From NCBI RefSeq assembly GCF_003086295.3, contig NC_092039.1, forward strand, positions 72,559,649 to 72,623,648: a stretch of DNA of 64,000 nt. Direction: 5' to 3'. Every line of letters starts with the position of its first letter. Position 1 is the first letter of the stretch. The notes beneath the pieces are model-generated. The model made no database searches and was not told the origin of the DNA. It saw only the letters and a program-made list of their open reading frames with translations. The position numbers were made by a program, and so were the translations under genes. Below, piece by piece: positions 45,477-54,712 of this stretch. This DNA comes from Arachis hypogaea. Its lineage: Eukaryota > Streptophyta > Magnoliopsida > Fabales > Fabaceae.

Positions 45477-45849
45477 TTACGTCGTCATTCTTCGAATAAA
45501 GTATGGACTATTATATATTGCTGGAAAGCCCTGGATGTCTACTTTCCAACGCCGTTGAGAGCGCGCCAATTGGAGTTCGGTAGCTCCAGAAAATCTATTT
45601 CGAGTGCAGGGAGGTCAGAATCCAACAGCATCTGCAGTCCTTTTGTTAGCCTTCTTCAGAGTTTAGCTCAAATCCCTCAATTTCAGTCAGAATTTACCTG
45701 AAATCACAGAAAAACACACAAACTCATAGTAAAGTCCAGAAATGTGAATTTAACATAAAAACTAATGAAAACATCCCTAAAAGTAGCTTAAACTTACTAA
45801 AAACTATATGAAAACAATGCCAAAAAGCGTATAAATTATCCGCTCATCA

Positions 45850-45886
45850 CAACACCAAACTTAAATTGTTGCTTGTCCCCAAGCAA
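45850..45886 (-). promoter_or_regulatory. Pre-LTR hairpin and primer tract of G
   Basis: On the minus strand: TTGCTTG-GGGA-CAAGCAA (45886-45869), then TTTAAGTTTGGTGTTG, then the 3' LTR. Confidence 0.75.
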
Positions 45887-46878
45887 CTGAAAATCAAATA
45901 GGATAAAAAGAAGAGAATATACTATAAAGTCCAAAATATCAATGAATATTAATTTAATTAGATGAGCGGGACTTGTAGCTTTTTGCTTCTGAACAGTTTT
46001 GGCATCTCACTTTTTCCTTTGAAGTTTAGAGTGATTGGCTTCTCTAGGAACTTAGAATTTCAGATAGTGTTATTGACTTTTCCTAGTTAGGCATGTTGAT
46101 TCTTGAACACAGCTACTTTTGAGTCTTGGCTGTGGCCCTAAGCACTTTGTCTTCCAGTATTACCACCGGATACACAAATGCCACAGACACATAACTGGGT
46201 GAACCTTTTCAGATTGTGACTCAGCTTTGCTAAAGTCCCCAGTTAGTGGTGTCCAGAGCTCTTAAGCACACTCTTTAGCTTTGGATCACGACTTTAACCA
46301 TTCAGTCTCAAGCTTTTCACTTGGACCTTCATGACACAAGCACATGGTTAGGGACAGCTTGATTTAGCCGCTTAGGCCTGGATTTTTAATTTCCTTGGGC
46401 CCTCCTATCCATTAATGCTCAAAGCCTTGGATCCTTGCTTTAAAATTTTCGCCACTTTTTTTTTTCACTGCTTTTTCTTGCTTCAAGAATCAATTTCATG
46501 ATGTTTTTCAGATCATCAATAACATTTCTCTTTGTTCATCATTCTTTCAAGAGCCAACAATTTTAACACTCATAAACAACAATATCAAAAGACATATGCA
46601 CTGTTCATTCATTCATTCAGAAAACAAAAATTATTGCCACCACATCAATATAATTAAATTAAATTCACTAATAATTTCGAAAATTATGTACTTCTTGTTC
46701 TTTTGAATTAAAACATTTTTCTTTTAAGAGAGGTGAAAGACTAATGGATTTTATTCATAGCTTTAAGGCATGGTTACATACTAATGATCATGAAGTAGAG
46801 ACACAAAAACATAGATAAATATAACACTTAAAAACAGAAAACAGAAAGAAAATAAAGAACAAGGAATGAATCCACCTC
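45887..46878 (-). other. Element G 3' untranslated region
   Basis: Non-coding, 1 kb. It contains the shared module at about 46130-46205 (complement of CATTTGTGTATCCGG and GGTAATACTGGAAGAC). It aligns with the 3' UTRs of E and I. Confidence 0.65.
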
Positions 46879-48015
46879 TTAGTGGCGTCTTCTTCTTGAA
46901 GGACCAATGATGTTCTTCAACTCTTCTATGTCCCTTCCTTGCCTTTGTTGCTCCTCTCTCATAGCTCTTTGATCTTCTCTTATTTCTTGGAGAGTGAGGG
47001 TGTGTTCATGGTGTTCCACCCTTAGTTGTTCCACGTTTTGGCTCAAGTCTTCTAAGGAGGTACTGAGTTGCTCCCAATAGTTGTTGGGAGGAAAGTGCAT
47101 TCCATGAGGCATTTGATGATGAATCTCCTCATGTTCTCCTTGGGGGCCGTGAGGAACTTCCCTTGTTTGCTCCATCCTTTTCTTGGTGATGGGCTTGTCT
47201 TCTTCAATGGAGACATCTCCATCTATGATAACTCCACCTGAGTAGCATAAATGGCATATGAGGTGGGGGAAGGCTAGCCGTGCCATGTATGAAGGCTTGT
47301 CAGCTATTTTGTAGAGTTCATTGGCTATGACTTCATGAACCTCTACTTCCTCTCCAATCATGATGCTATGGATCATGATGGCCCGATCCACAGTAACTTC
47401 AGATCGGTTGCTTGTAGGGATGATGGATCTTTGGATGAATTCCAACCATCCTCTAGCTACAGGCTTGAGGTCCAGTCTTCTTAGTTGGACTGGTTTGCCT
47501 TTGGAGTCTACTCTCCATTGGGCGCCTTCCACACAAATGTCCATTAGGACTTGGTCCAACCTTTGATTGAAGTTGACCCTCCTTGTGTAAGGGCGTTCAT
47601 CACCTTGCATCATGGGTAGATGAAACGCCAACCTCACATTTTCCGGACTGAAATCTAAGTATTTCCCCCGAACCATTGTGAGATAGTTCTTTGGATTCGG
47701 GTTCATACTTTGATCATGGTTCCTAGTGATCCATGCATTAGCATAGAACTCTTGAACCATCAATATTCCAACTTGTTGCATGGGGTTGGTTATGACTTCC
47801 CAACCTCTTTTTTGAATTTCATGTCGGATTTCCGGATACTCATTCTTTTTTAGCTTGAAAGGGATCTCGAGGATCACCTTCTTCTTTGCCACAACATCAT
47901 AGAAGTGGTCTTGGTGGCTCTTGGAGATGAATCTCTCCTTCTCCCATGATTCGGAAGTGGAAGCTTTTGCCTTCCCTTTTCCTTTTCTTGAGGAAACTCC
48001 GGTCTTGGGTGCCAT
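46879..48015 (-). CDS. ORF2 of element G, unknown plant transposon-associated protein (378 aa)
   Basis: The ORF is intact, from the ATG at 48015 (MAPKTGVSSRKGKGKAKAST) to the TAA at 46879. The N-terminus is basic (residues 1-20). A conserved middle (about 30-260) has HQDHFYD, KKNEYPEIRHEIQKRGW, VQEFYANAW, MVRGKYLDFSPENVR, LDQVLMDICVEGAQW and RRLDLKPVARGWLEFIQRS. The C-terminus (about 315-375) is a predicted coiled coil (VEQLRVEHHEHTLTLQEIRE, EEQQRQGRDIEELKN) ending in RRRRH. It resembles the Pfam group called putative plant transposon protein (Transposase_32), from memory. No catalytic site is evident. It sits downstream of protease behind its own hairpin leader, so it may be made from a separate or spliced RNA. 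Homologues, broken, are in E and I. Possible roles are RNA or particle binding, or envelope-position accessory protein. These are inference. Confidence 0.8.
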   Translation of the reverse strand: MAPKTGVSSRKGKGKAKASTSESWEKERFISKSHQDHFYDVVAKKKVILEIPFKLKKNEYPEIRHEIQKRGWEVITNPMQQVGILMVQEFYANAWITRNHDQSMNPNPKNYLTMVRGKYLDFSPENVRLAFHLPMMQGDERPYTRRVNFNQRLDQVLMDICVEGAQWRVDSKGKPVQLRRLDLKPVARGWLEFIQRSIIPTSNRSEVTVDRAIMIHSIMIGEEVEVHEVIANELYKIADKPSYMARLAFPHLICHLCYSGGVIIDGDVSIEEDKPITKKRMEQTREVPHGPQGEHEEIHHQMPHGMHFPPNNYWEQLSTSLEDLSQNVEQLRVEHHEHTLTLQEIREDQRAMREEQQRQGRDIEELKNIIGPSRRRRH

Positions 48016-48567
48016 TGATGGTGAATGAAAAATAAAAAGCTTAGGCTTTTTACCACACCAAACTTAAAATTTGCTCGTCCCGAGCAAAAAAAGAAAAGAA
48101 GAGTAGAAGAAGAAGAAGAGAATATGGGAAGAGAGGGAGAAGAGGGGTTCGGCTATAGGAGAGAAGAAGGGGTTTGTGTTGTGTGAAAATGAAAAAGAAA
48201 GGAGAGGTATTTATAGGGAGGGGGGAGGGTAGGTTTCGGCCATTTTGGGTGGGAAAGGGTGGGAAATTGAATTTGAATGTAGTGGGGGTAGGTGGGGTTT
48301 ATGGGGAAGAGGAGGTTGATGTGAATGGTGCATGGGGTAATTGGGAAGAGGAATTGATGTGATTGGTGAAGGTTTTTGGGAAGGGTGACATTGAAAATGA
48401 GATTTAGATTAGGAGAGTGTGAATAGGATTAAAAGAAGAGGTAGGTGGAGATCCTGTGGGGTCCACAGATCCTGAGATGGGAATCCTGTGGGGTCCACAG
48501 ATCCTGAGGTGAAAAGAAATACCATTCCTTCACCCTATAGGCGTGTAAATTGCCTTCATGCACCATT
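48016..48567 (-). other. ORF2 leader region of G
   Basis: A/G-rich on the plus strand (C/T-rich in the element sense). The sequence CTGTGGGGTCCACAG occurs twice (about 48452-48466 and 48487-48501), a tandem duplication of about 35 bp. The TTTGCTCG hairpin lies at 48070-48088. There is no gene. Confidence 0.55.
48052..48088 (-). promoter_or_regulatory. Pre-ORF2 hairpin of G
   Basis: On the minus strand: TTTGCTCG-GGA-CGAGCAAA (48088-48070), then TTTTAAGTTTGGTGTGG. The stem is the same as in E, but the loop is three bases. Confidence 0.7.
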
Positions 48568-48811
48568 CTGGCGTTCAAACGCCCATTGGTGCATGTTCTG
48601 GGCGTTAAACGCCCATGTGATGCTTGTTTCTGGCGTTGAACGCCAGTTTCAAGCTTGTTTCTGGCGTTCAGCGCCAGATTGTCCTCTGTGTGCGCATCCT
48701 GGTGTTAAACGCCAGGATGTAGCTTGTTTTGGGCGTTCAGCGCCAGAAAGATGCTCTGTTCTGGCGTTGAACGCCAGCCAGATGCATCTTCTGGGTGTTG
48801 AACGCCGGCCC
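48568..48811. repeat. 31-bp palindrome array of element G
   Basis: Eight units start near 48569, 48600, 48630, 48661, 48699, 48730, 48760 and 48792, for example TCTGGCGTTGAACGCCAG. The array lies between the double hairpin and ORF2, as in E. Confidence 0.85.
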
Positions 48812-48960
48812 GTGCGTCCTCCAGGGTGAAAAATTTTTTTCTTCTGTTTTTGACTCTGTTTTTAATTTTTTTGATTTTTTTCGTGACTCCTCATGATCAT
48901 GTACCTAATTCAACACAAAAATAACACCAAAACAAAATAAAATAAAATTAGATAAATAAA

Positions 48961-49008
48961 ATTGGGTTGCCTCCCAACAAGCGCTTCTTTAATGTCAATA
49001 GCTTGACA
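48961..49008 (-). ncRNA. Double hairpin of element G
   Basis: On the minus strand: TGTCA-AGCTAT-TGACA (49008-48993), 14 bases, then GTTGGG-AGGCAA-CCCAAT (48978-48961), about 30 bases after the protease stop. Confidence 0.7.
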
Positions 49009-49039
49009 GTGGCTCTCATGGAGCCACAGAGCAATCAAG

Positions 49040-50245
49040 TCAATGTTGTCTAGTCCCAACACCAAACTTAGAGTTTGGATATGGGGTTTGAACACCAAAC
49101 TTAGAGTTTGGTTGTGGCTTCACAACACCAAACTTAGAGTCTGACTGTGTGGGCTCTTCTTGACCTTGAACTGAGAGAAGCTCTTCATGCTTACTCTCTT
49201 TTGTCACAGAGGGATTTCCATGTGCTTGAAACACAAGGTATTCCCCATTTAATTGAAGGACTAACTCTCCTCTGTTGACATCTATCATAGCTCCTGCTGT
49301 GGCTAGGAAAGGTCTTCCTAGGATGATGCATTCATCATCTTCCTTCCTAGTATCTAGGATTATGAAATCAGTAGGGATATAAAGGCCTTCAACCTTTACT
49401 AGCACGTCCTCTACCATTCCATAAGCTTGTCTTATGGATTTGTCTGCCAATTGTAATGAGAACAAGGCAGGTTGTACCTCAATGATCCCCAGCTTCTCCA
49501 TTGCAGAGAGTGGCATAAGGTTTATTCCTGACCCAAGATCACATAGAGCTTTTTCAAAGCTCATGGTGCCAATGGTGCAAGGTATTAAGAACTTGCCAGG
49601 ATCTTGTCTCTTTTGAGGTAGAGTTTCCTGAATCCAAGTATCTAAATCACTAATGAACAAGGGAGGTTTACTTTCCCAAGTCTCATTACCAAATAGCTTG
49701 GCATTCAGTTTCATGATAGCTCCTAGATATTGAGCAACTTGCTCACTAGTCACATCTTCATCCTCTTCAGAGGATGAATAATAGTCAGAGCTCATGAATG
49801 GCAGAAGGAGATTTAATGGAATCTCTATGGTCTCTGTATGAGCCTCAGATTCCTCAGGATCCTTAATAGGAAGCTCCTTCTTGCTTGAAGGACGTCCCAG
49901 GAGGTCTTCCTCACTAGGATTTTCGTCCTTCTCCTCCTTGATGCATTCGGCCATGTTGACTAAGTCAATGGCTTTGCACTCTCCTTTTGGATTCTCTTCT
50001 GTATTACTTGGGAGAGTACTGGGAGGAGTTTCAATAACTTTCTTACTCAGCTGGCCTACTTGTGCCTCCAAATTTCTAATGGAGGATCTTGTTTCATTCA
50101 TGAAACTGAAAGTGGCCTTTGACAGATCAGAGACTATATTAGCTAAATTAGAATTATTTTGTTCAGCATTCTCTGTCTGTTGCTGAGGAGATGATGGATA
50201 TGGCTTACTATTATTTAGCCTATTGCATCCACCATTGTTAAAACC
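49040..50245 (-). CDS. Protease region of element G
   Basis: This is the same frame as gag, continuing after the TAA at 50248-50246. The ATG at 50101 would give 353 residues. NLEAQVGQLSKK comes first, then an acidic linker (SSSEEDEDVTSEQVAQYLG). The aspartic protease has KALCDLGSGINLMPLS (catalytic Asp at 49540-49538, about residue 188 of the 353) and CIILGRPFLATAGAMIDV. The C-terminus has SKFGV repeats encoded by AAGTTTGGTGTTG words (49050-49146). It would cut the gag precursor in the particle. It is either read as gag-protease by readthrough of the TAA or not made. Confidence 0.85.
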   Translation of the reverse strand, partial: GFNNGGCNRLNNSKPYPSSPQQQTENAEQNNSNLANIVSDLSKATFSFMNETRSSIRNLEAQVGQLSKKVIETPPSTLPSNTEENPKGECKAIDLVNMAECIKEEKDENPSEEDLLGRPSSKKELPIKDPEESEAHTETIEIPLNLLLPFMSSDYYSSSEEDEDVTSEQVAQYLGAIMKLNAKLFGNETWESKPPLFISDLDTWIQETLPQKRQDPGKFLIPCTIGTMSFEKALCDLGSGINLMPLSAMEKLGIIEVQPALFSLQLADKSIRQAYGMVEDVLVKVEGLYIPTDFIILDTRKEDDECIILGRPFLATAGAMIDVNRGELVLQLNGEYLVFQAHGNPSVTKESKHEELLSVQGQEEPTQSDSKFGVVKPQPNSKFGVQTPYPNSKFGVGTRQH

Positions 50246-51358
50246 TTATTGAGGTTTTTGTTGATCCTTCCAAGAGAAATTTGGATGATTTCTCCATGAT
50301 GAGTTATAGGTGTTTCCATAAGGTTCACCCAAATAATTAACCTCCGCCATGGCAGGGTTCTCAGGATCATAAGCTTCTTCAGAAGCTGCTTCTCTAGTAA
50401 TGTTGGATGCATGTTGCAATCCATTCAGATTTTGAGAGATCATGTTGACCTGTTGAGTTAACACTTTGTTCTGAGCCAATATGGCATTCAGAGCATCAAT
50501 TTCAAGAACTCCTTTCTTCTGAGGGACCCCATTATTCACGGAATTCCTCTCAGAGGTGTACATGAACTGGTTGTTTGCAACCATGTCAATGAGTTCTTGA
50601 GCCTCTTCAGGTGTTTTCTTCAGGTGAATAGATCCACCTGCAGAATGGTCCAATGACATTTTCGAAAATTCAGAGAGACCATAATAGAATATATCTAATA
50701 GGGTCCATTCTGAAAACATGTCAGATGGACATCTCTTGGTCAGCTGCTTGTATCTTTCCCAAGCTTCATAGAGGGATTCACCATCTTTTTGTTTGAAGGT
50801 TTGAACATCCACTCTCAGCTTGCTCAGCTTTTGAGGAGGAAAGAATTTATCCAAGAAGGCAGTGACCAGCTTATCCCAGGAGTCCAGGCTATCCTTAGGT
50901 TGTGAATCCAACCATATTCTAGCTCTGTCTCTTACAGCAAAAGGGAAAAGCATGAGTCTGTAGACTTCAGGATTAACTCCATTCGTCTTTACAGTATCAC
51001 AAACTTGCAAGAACTCAGTTAAGAACTGATAAGGATCTTCAGATGGAAGTCCATAAAACTTGCAGTTTTGTTGCATTAAAGCAACTAGTTGAGGCTTAAG
51101 CTCAAAGTTATTGGCTCCAATGGCAGGAATGGAGATGCTTCTTCCATCAAATTTGGATGTTGGCTTTGTGAAGTCACCAAGCATTCTCCTTGCATTATTA
51201 TTATTATTTTCGGCTGCCATATCCTTCTCCTGTTCGAAAATTTCTGAAAGGTTATTTCTAGATTGTTGTAATTTAGCTTCTCTTAATTTTCTCTTCAGAG
51301 TCCTTTCAGGTTCTGGATCAGCTTCAACAAGAGTGCCTTTATCCTTGTTCCTGCTCAT
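50246..51358 (-). CDS. gag of element G, ended by one premature-looking stop
   Basis: The likely start is the ATG at 51358 (MSRNKDKGTLVEADPEPERT), because E starts at the same place. An upstream in-frame ATG at 51472 lacks similarity. It is 370 residues. The N-terminus is charged, then GANNFELKPQLVALMQQNCK (82-100) and the retrotransposon gag core from FPFAVRDRARIWLDSQPKDS (138-157) to LLDIFYYGL (220-228). NFSWKDQQKPQ is the last stretch before the TAA (50248-50246). E has CAA at this codon, so the stop probably arose by one C-to-T change. The frame is otherwise open to 49040. No CCHC knuckle is seen. Confidence 0.88.
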   Translation of the reverse strand: MSRNKDKGTLVEADPEPERTLKRKLREAKLQQSRNNLSEIFEQEKDMAAENNNNNARRMLGDFTKPTSKFDGRSISIPAIGANNFELKPQLVALMQQNCKFYGLPSEDPYQFLTEFLQVCDTVKTNGVNPEVYRLMLFPFAVRDRARIWLDSQPKDSLDSWDKLVTAFLDKFFPPQKLSKLRVDVQTFKQKDGESLYEAWERYKQLTKRCPSDMFSEWTLLDIFYYGLSEFSKMSLDHSAGGSIHLKKTPEEAQELIDMVANNQFMYTSERNSVNNGVPQKKGVLEIDALNAILAQNKVLTQQVNMISQNLNGLQHASNITREAASEEAYDPENPAMAEVNYLGEPYGNTYNSSWRNHPNFSWKDQQKPQ

Positions 51359-51472
51359 AAGAAAGAGAAGAAAACAAGAAAAGAAAGAGGAATCCTCTAT
51401 GTCACAGTATAGAGATTCCTTTATGTTAGTAGAAGAGGAAGGGGGTAGAAGAAGAGTGGAAAAGAAACACAA

Positions 51473-52900
51473 CTGTGAGGATGGCAGAGATGTGAGATGA
51501 GATGTTAGGATATGAGTGAAGAGAGATGAAGAGAAGTGTTAGTAATAAAAAAAAGAATAAGAAAAGAGAAAGAAGATTTTCAAAAATAAGTTTTGAAAAA
51601 GAAGTTAGTAATTTTCGAAAATCAAAGACAAAGTATAATTAAAATTAAAATTTAAAAACAAAAAGAATTTTTGAAAAAGAGAGGGGGAATTTTCGAAAAT
51701 TAGAGAGGGAAAAGTAGTTAGATGGTTTTGAAAAAGATAAGAAACAAACAAAGAGTTAGTTAGTTGATTGAAAAAGATTTGAAATCAAAAATTTAAAAAG
51801 ATAAGAAGATAAGAAGTTAGATAAGATATTTTGAAATCAAATTTTTAAAAAAGATAAAGTTTTTGAAAAAGATAAGATAAAAGATAAAAAGATATATTTG
51901 AAAAAGATATTTTGAAAAATATTTAATTTTTAAAATTGACTTAACTAACAAGAAACTACAAGATAAGATTCTAGAACTTAAAGATTGAACCTTTCTTAAC
52001 AAGAAAGTAACAAACTTCAAATTTTTGAACCAATCACATTAATTGTTAGCTAATTTTCGAAAATTAGATAAAAAGATAAGATAAAGATTTTGAAAATATT
52101 TTGAAAAATAATTTTTGAAATTTTCGAAATTTATAAAAAAAATGAAAAAGATATGATTTTTGAAAAAGATTTTGAAAAGATAAGATTTTTAAAATTGAAA
52201 TTTTGATTTGACTTGTAAGAAACAACTAATTTTGAAAATTTTTGACCAAGTCAATCCCAAAATTTCGAAATTTTTGGAGGGAAATAAGGAAAAGATATTT
52301 TTGAAATCTAATTTTGAATGAAAAACACAAAAATGACCCAAAACATGAAAATTTTGGATCAAGACACAAGATGCATGCAAGAATGCTATGAATGTCAAGA
52401 TGAACACCAAGAACACTGAAGATCATGATGAACATCAAAAACATTATTTTGAAAAATTTTTGATGCAAAGAAAACATGCAAGACACCAAACTTAGAAATC
52501 TTTAATGCATGGAAAATATGAATGCAAAAATGCACATGAAAAACAACAAAAGACACAAAACAAAAAATCATCAAGATCAAACAAGAAGACTTGTCAAGAA
52601 CAACTTGAAGATCATGAAGAACACTATGAATGCATGAATTTTCGAAAAATGCAAGAAAAATTTTAAAAGCATGCAATTGACACCAAACTTAAAAATTGAC
52701 TCAAGACTCAAACAAGAAACACAAAATATTTTTGATTTTTATGATTTTCTAATTTTTTTTTGGATTTTTATTAATTATTTTCGAAAATAAAGTTTGCAAA
52801 AACGAAAAATAAAAGAAAAAATTTTTGAAAAAGATTTTTGAAAAGAAAATTACCTAATCTGAGCAACAAGATGAACCGTCAGTTGTCCATACTCGAACAA
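51473..52900 (-). other. Leader of element G
   Basis: A 1.4-kb untranslated leader, rich in GAAAAAGAT on the plus strand. TTTTCGAAAA palindromes occur at 51612, 51690, 52054, 52639 and 52778. There is no gene. Confidence 0.7.
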
Positions 52901-52918
52901 TCCCCGGCAACGGCGCCA
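52901..52918 (-). other. Primer-binding site of G (perfect tRNA-Asp match)
   Basis: The plus strand reads TCCCCGGCAACGGCGCCA, identical to the 3' end of plant tRNA-Asp including CCA. It is six bases from the LTR. Confidence 0.95.
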
Positions 52919-52924
52919 AAAACT

Positions 52925-54707
52925 TGGTGGACGAAATTGTGTTTCCTATTTTCTTTCTACTTGTAGGATGTATACTCTGAAGGCATTGTTTATTTTCTTC
53001 ACAATCTCGTTCAACTAACCAGCAAGTGTACTGGGTCGTCCAAGTAATAAACCTTACGTGAGTAAGGGTCGAATCCACAGAGATTGTTGGTATGAAGCAA
53101 ACTATGGTCACCTTGCAAATCTCAGTTAGGCAGATTAAAATAGTTTTATGGGTTTTCGAAAATAGAAATAATGAAAGGGATAAAGATACTTATGTAGATT
53201 CATTAGTGGGAATTTCAGATAAGCGGAATGGAGATGCTGTAGAGCTCTCGGACGCCTGCTCTCCTACTCCTTCTACTCAATCCTTCTTACTCCTTTCCAT
53301 GGCAAGCTTTGTATAGGGGTTCACCATCAACTGTGGCTACTTTCATTCCTCACGGGGAAATATCCTGTGCGGCTGTCACTCGCACAGCTAACCAGTCTGG
53401 AGGCATCACCCATGGCTGATGGCTACATCCCATCCTCGCAGTGAAAACTATGCTAACGCACTCTGTCACAGTACGGCTAATCACCGGTTGGTTCCCGCTC
53501 CTACTGGAATAGAATCCCTCTTTTGCGTCTGTCACGAACGCCCAGCAGGTTAAAGTTTGAAGCACGTCACGATCATTCATTACCGGAATCCTACTCGGAA
53601 CACCACAGACAAGGTTGGACTTTCCGGATTCCCAGGATCCTACTCGGAATACCACAGACAAGGTGAGACTTTCCGGATCCTCATAAATGCCGCCATCTAT
53701 CTAGCTTATACCACGAAGATTCTGTTGGGGAATCTAAGAGATACACATTCAAGCTCTGTTGCATGTAGAACGTAAGTGGTTGTCAATCACGCGCGTTCAT
53801 AAGTGAGAATGATAATGAGGGTAATTTTGACTCATAACATTCATCATGTTCTTGGGTACGAATGAATATCTTGGAATAAGAATAAGAGAGAATTGAATAA
53901 AAGAGAATAGAATTTCATTAATACTTGAGGTACAGCAGAGCTCCACACCCTTAATCTATGGTGTGCAGAAACTCCACCGTTGAAAATACATAAGCAAAAG
54001 GTTCAGGCATGGCCGAATGGCCAGCCCTCTCCCTGATCAAGTGACCGAATGAAAAGACTAAGAATGGTCAAAAGATGTCTAATACAATAGATAAATGTCT
54101 TATATATACTAGACTAGCTTCTAGGGTTTACATAAGTAAGTATTTGATGCATAAATCCACTTCCGGGGCCCACTTGGTGTATGCTTGGGCTGAGCTTGAT
54201 GAATTCACGTGATAAGGCATTACTTGGCGTTAAACTCCAGGTTATGACGTGTTTTGGGCGTTCAACTCCGGATCATGACGTTTTTCTGGCGTTTAACTTC
54301 AGACAGCAGCTTGTACTTGGCGTTCAACGCCAAGTTACGTCGTCATTCTTCGAATAAAGTATAGACTATTATATATTGCTGGAAAGCCCTGGATGTCTAC
54401 TTTCCAACGCCGTTGAGAGCACGCCAATTGGAATTCTGTAGCTCCAGAAAATCCATTTCGAGTGCAGGGAGGTCAGAATCCAACAGCATCTGCAGTCCTT
54501 TTGTTAGCCTTCTTCAGAGTTTAGCTCAAATCCCTCAATTTCAGTCAGAATTTACCTGAAATCACAGAAAAACACACAAACTCATAGTAAAGTCCAGAAA
54601 TGTGAATTTAACATAAAAACTAATGAAAACATCCCTAAAAGTAGCTTAAACTTACTAAAAACTATATGAAAACAATGCCAAAAAGCGTATAAATTATCCG
54701 CTCATCA
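52925..54707 (-). repeat. 5' LTR of G (1783 bp)
   Basis: On the minus strand it runs from TGATGAGCGG (54707) to GTCCACCA (52925). It is the same length as the 3' LTR, including the 49-bp duplication (53589-53637 and 53638-53686). Confidence 0.95.
54099..54106 (-). promoter_or_regulatory. TATA box, 5' LTR of G
   Basis: TATATAAG on the minus strand. This is the likely active promoter of G. Confidence 0.6.
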
Positions 54708-54712
54708 AGGAA

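Larger units (their letters stand above)
44067..45849 (-). repeat. 3' LTR of G (1783 bp)
   Basis: The plus strand reads TGGTGGACG to CGCTCATCA. Nearly identical to 52925-54707. It holds a 49-bp tandem duplication (44731-44779 and 44780-44828) and four GGCGTT palindromes at 31-bp spacing (45367-45476). Confidence 0.95.
44067..54707 (-). mobile_element. Element G, complete and young non-autonomous FIDEL-like element
   Basis: It is 10,641 bp, with AGGAA on both sides (44062-44066 and 54708-54712). On the minus strand the order is 5' LTR (54707-52925), perfect tRNA-Asp primer site, leader, gag, protease, double hairpin, palindrome array, hairpin plus ORF2, 3' UTR, pre-LTR hairpin, 3' LTR (45849-44067). 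The LTRs are both 1783 bp with about 9 mismatches by eye, so the insertion is recent. RT, RNase H and integrase are absent, so proteins must come from a related element such as H. It may correspond to the non-autonomous FIDEL partner named Feral (from memory). Confidence 0.95.

Noticed and set aside
46879..48015. ORF2 as an envelope protein
   Set aside because: Its place after protease recalls env, but it has no signal peptide, no transmembrane segment and no Cys pattern.
48568..48811. Regular repeats with spacers resembling a CRISPR array
   Set aside because: Plant nuclear DNA, a short palindromic core with similar spacers, no cas genes, and the same array in retroelement LTRs and coding sequence.
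52901..52918. tRNA-Asp gene
   Set aside because: Only the 18 bases complementary to the tRNA 3' end are present, next to an LTR. It is a primer-binding site.
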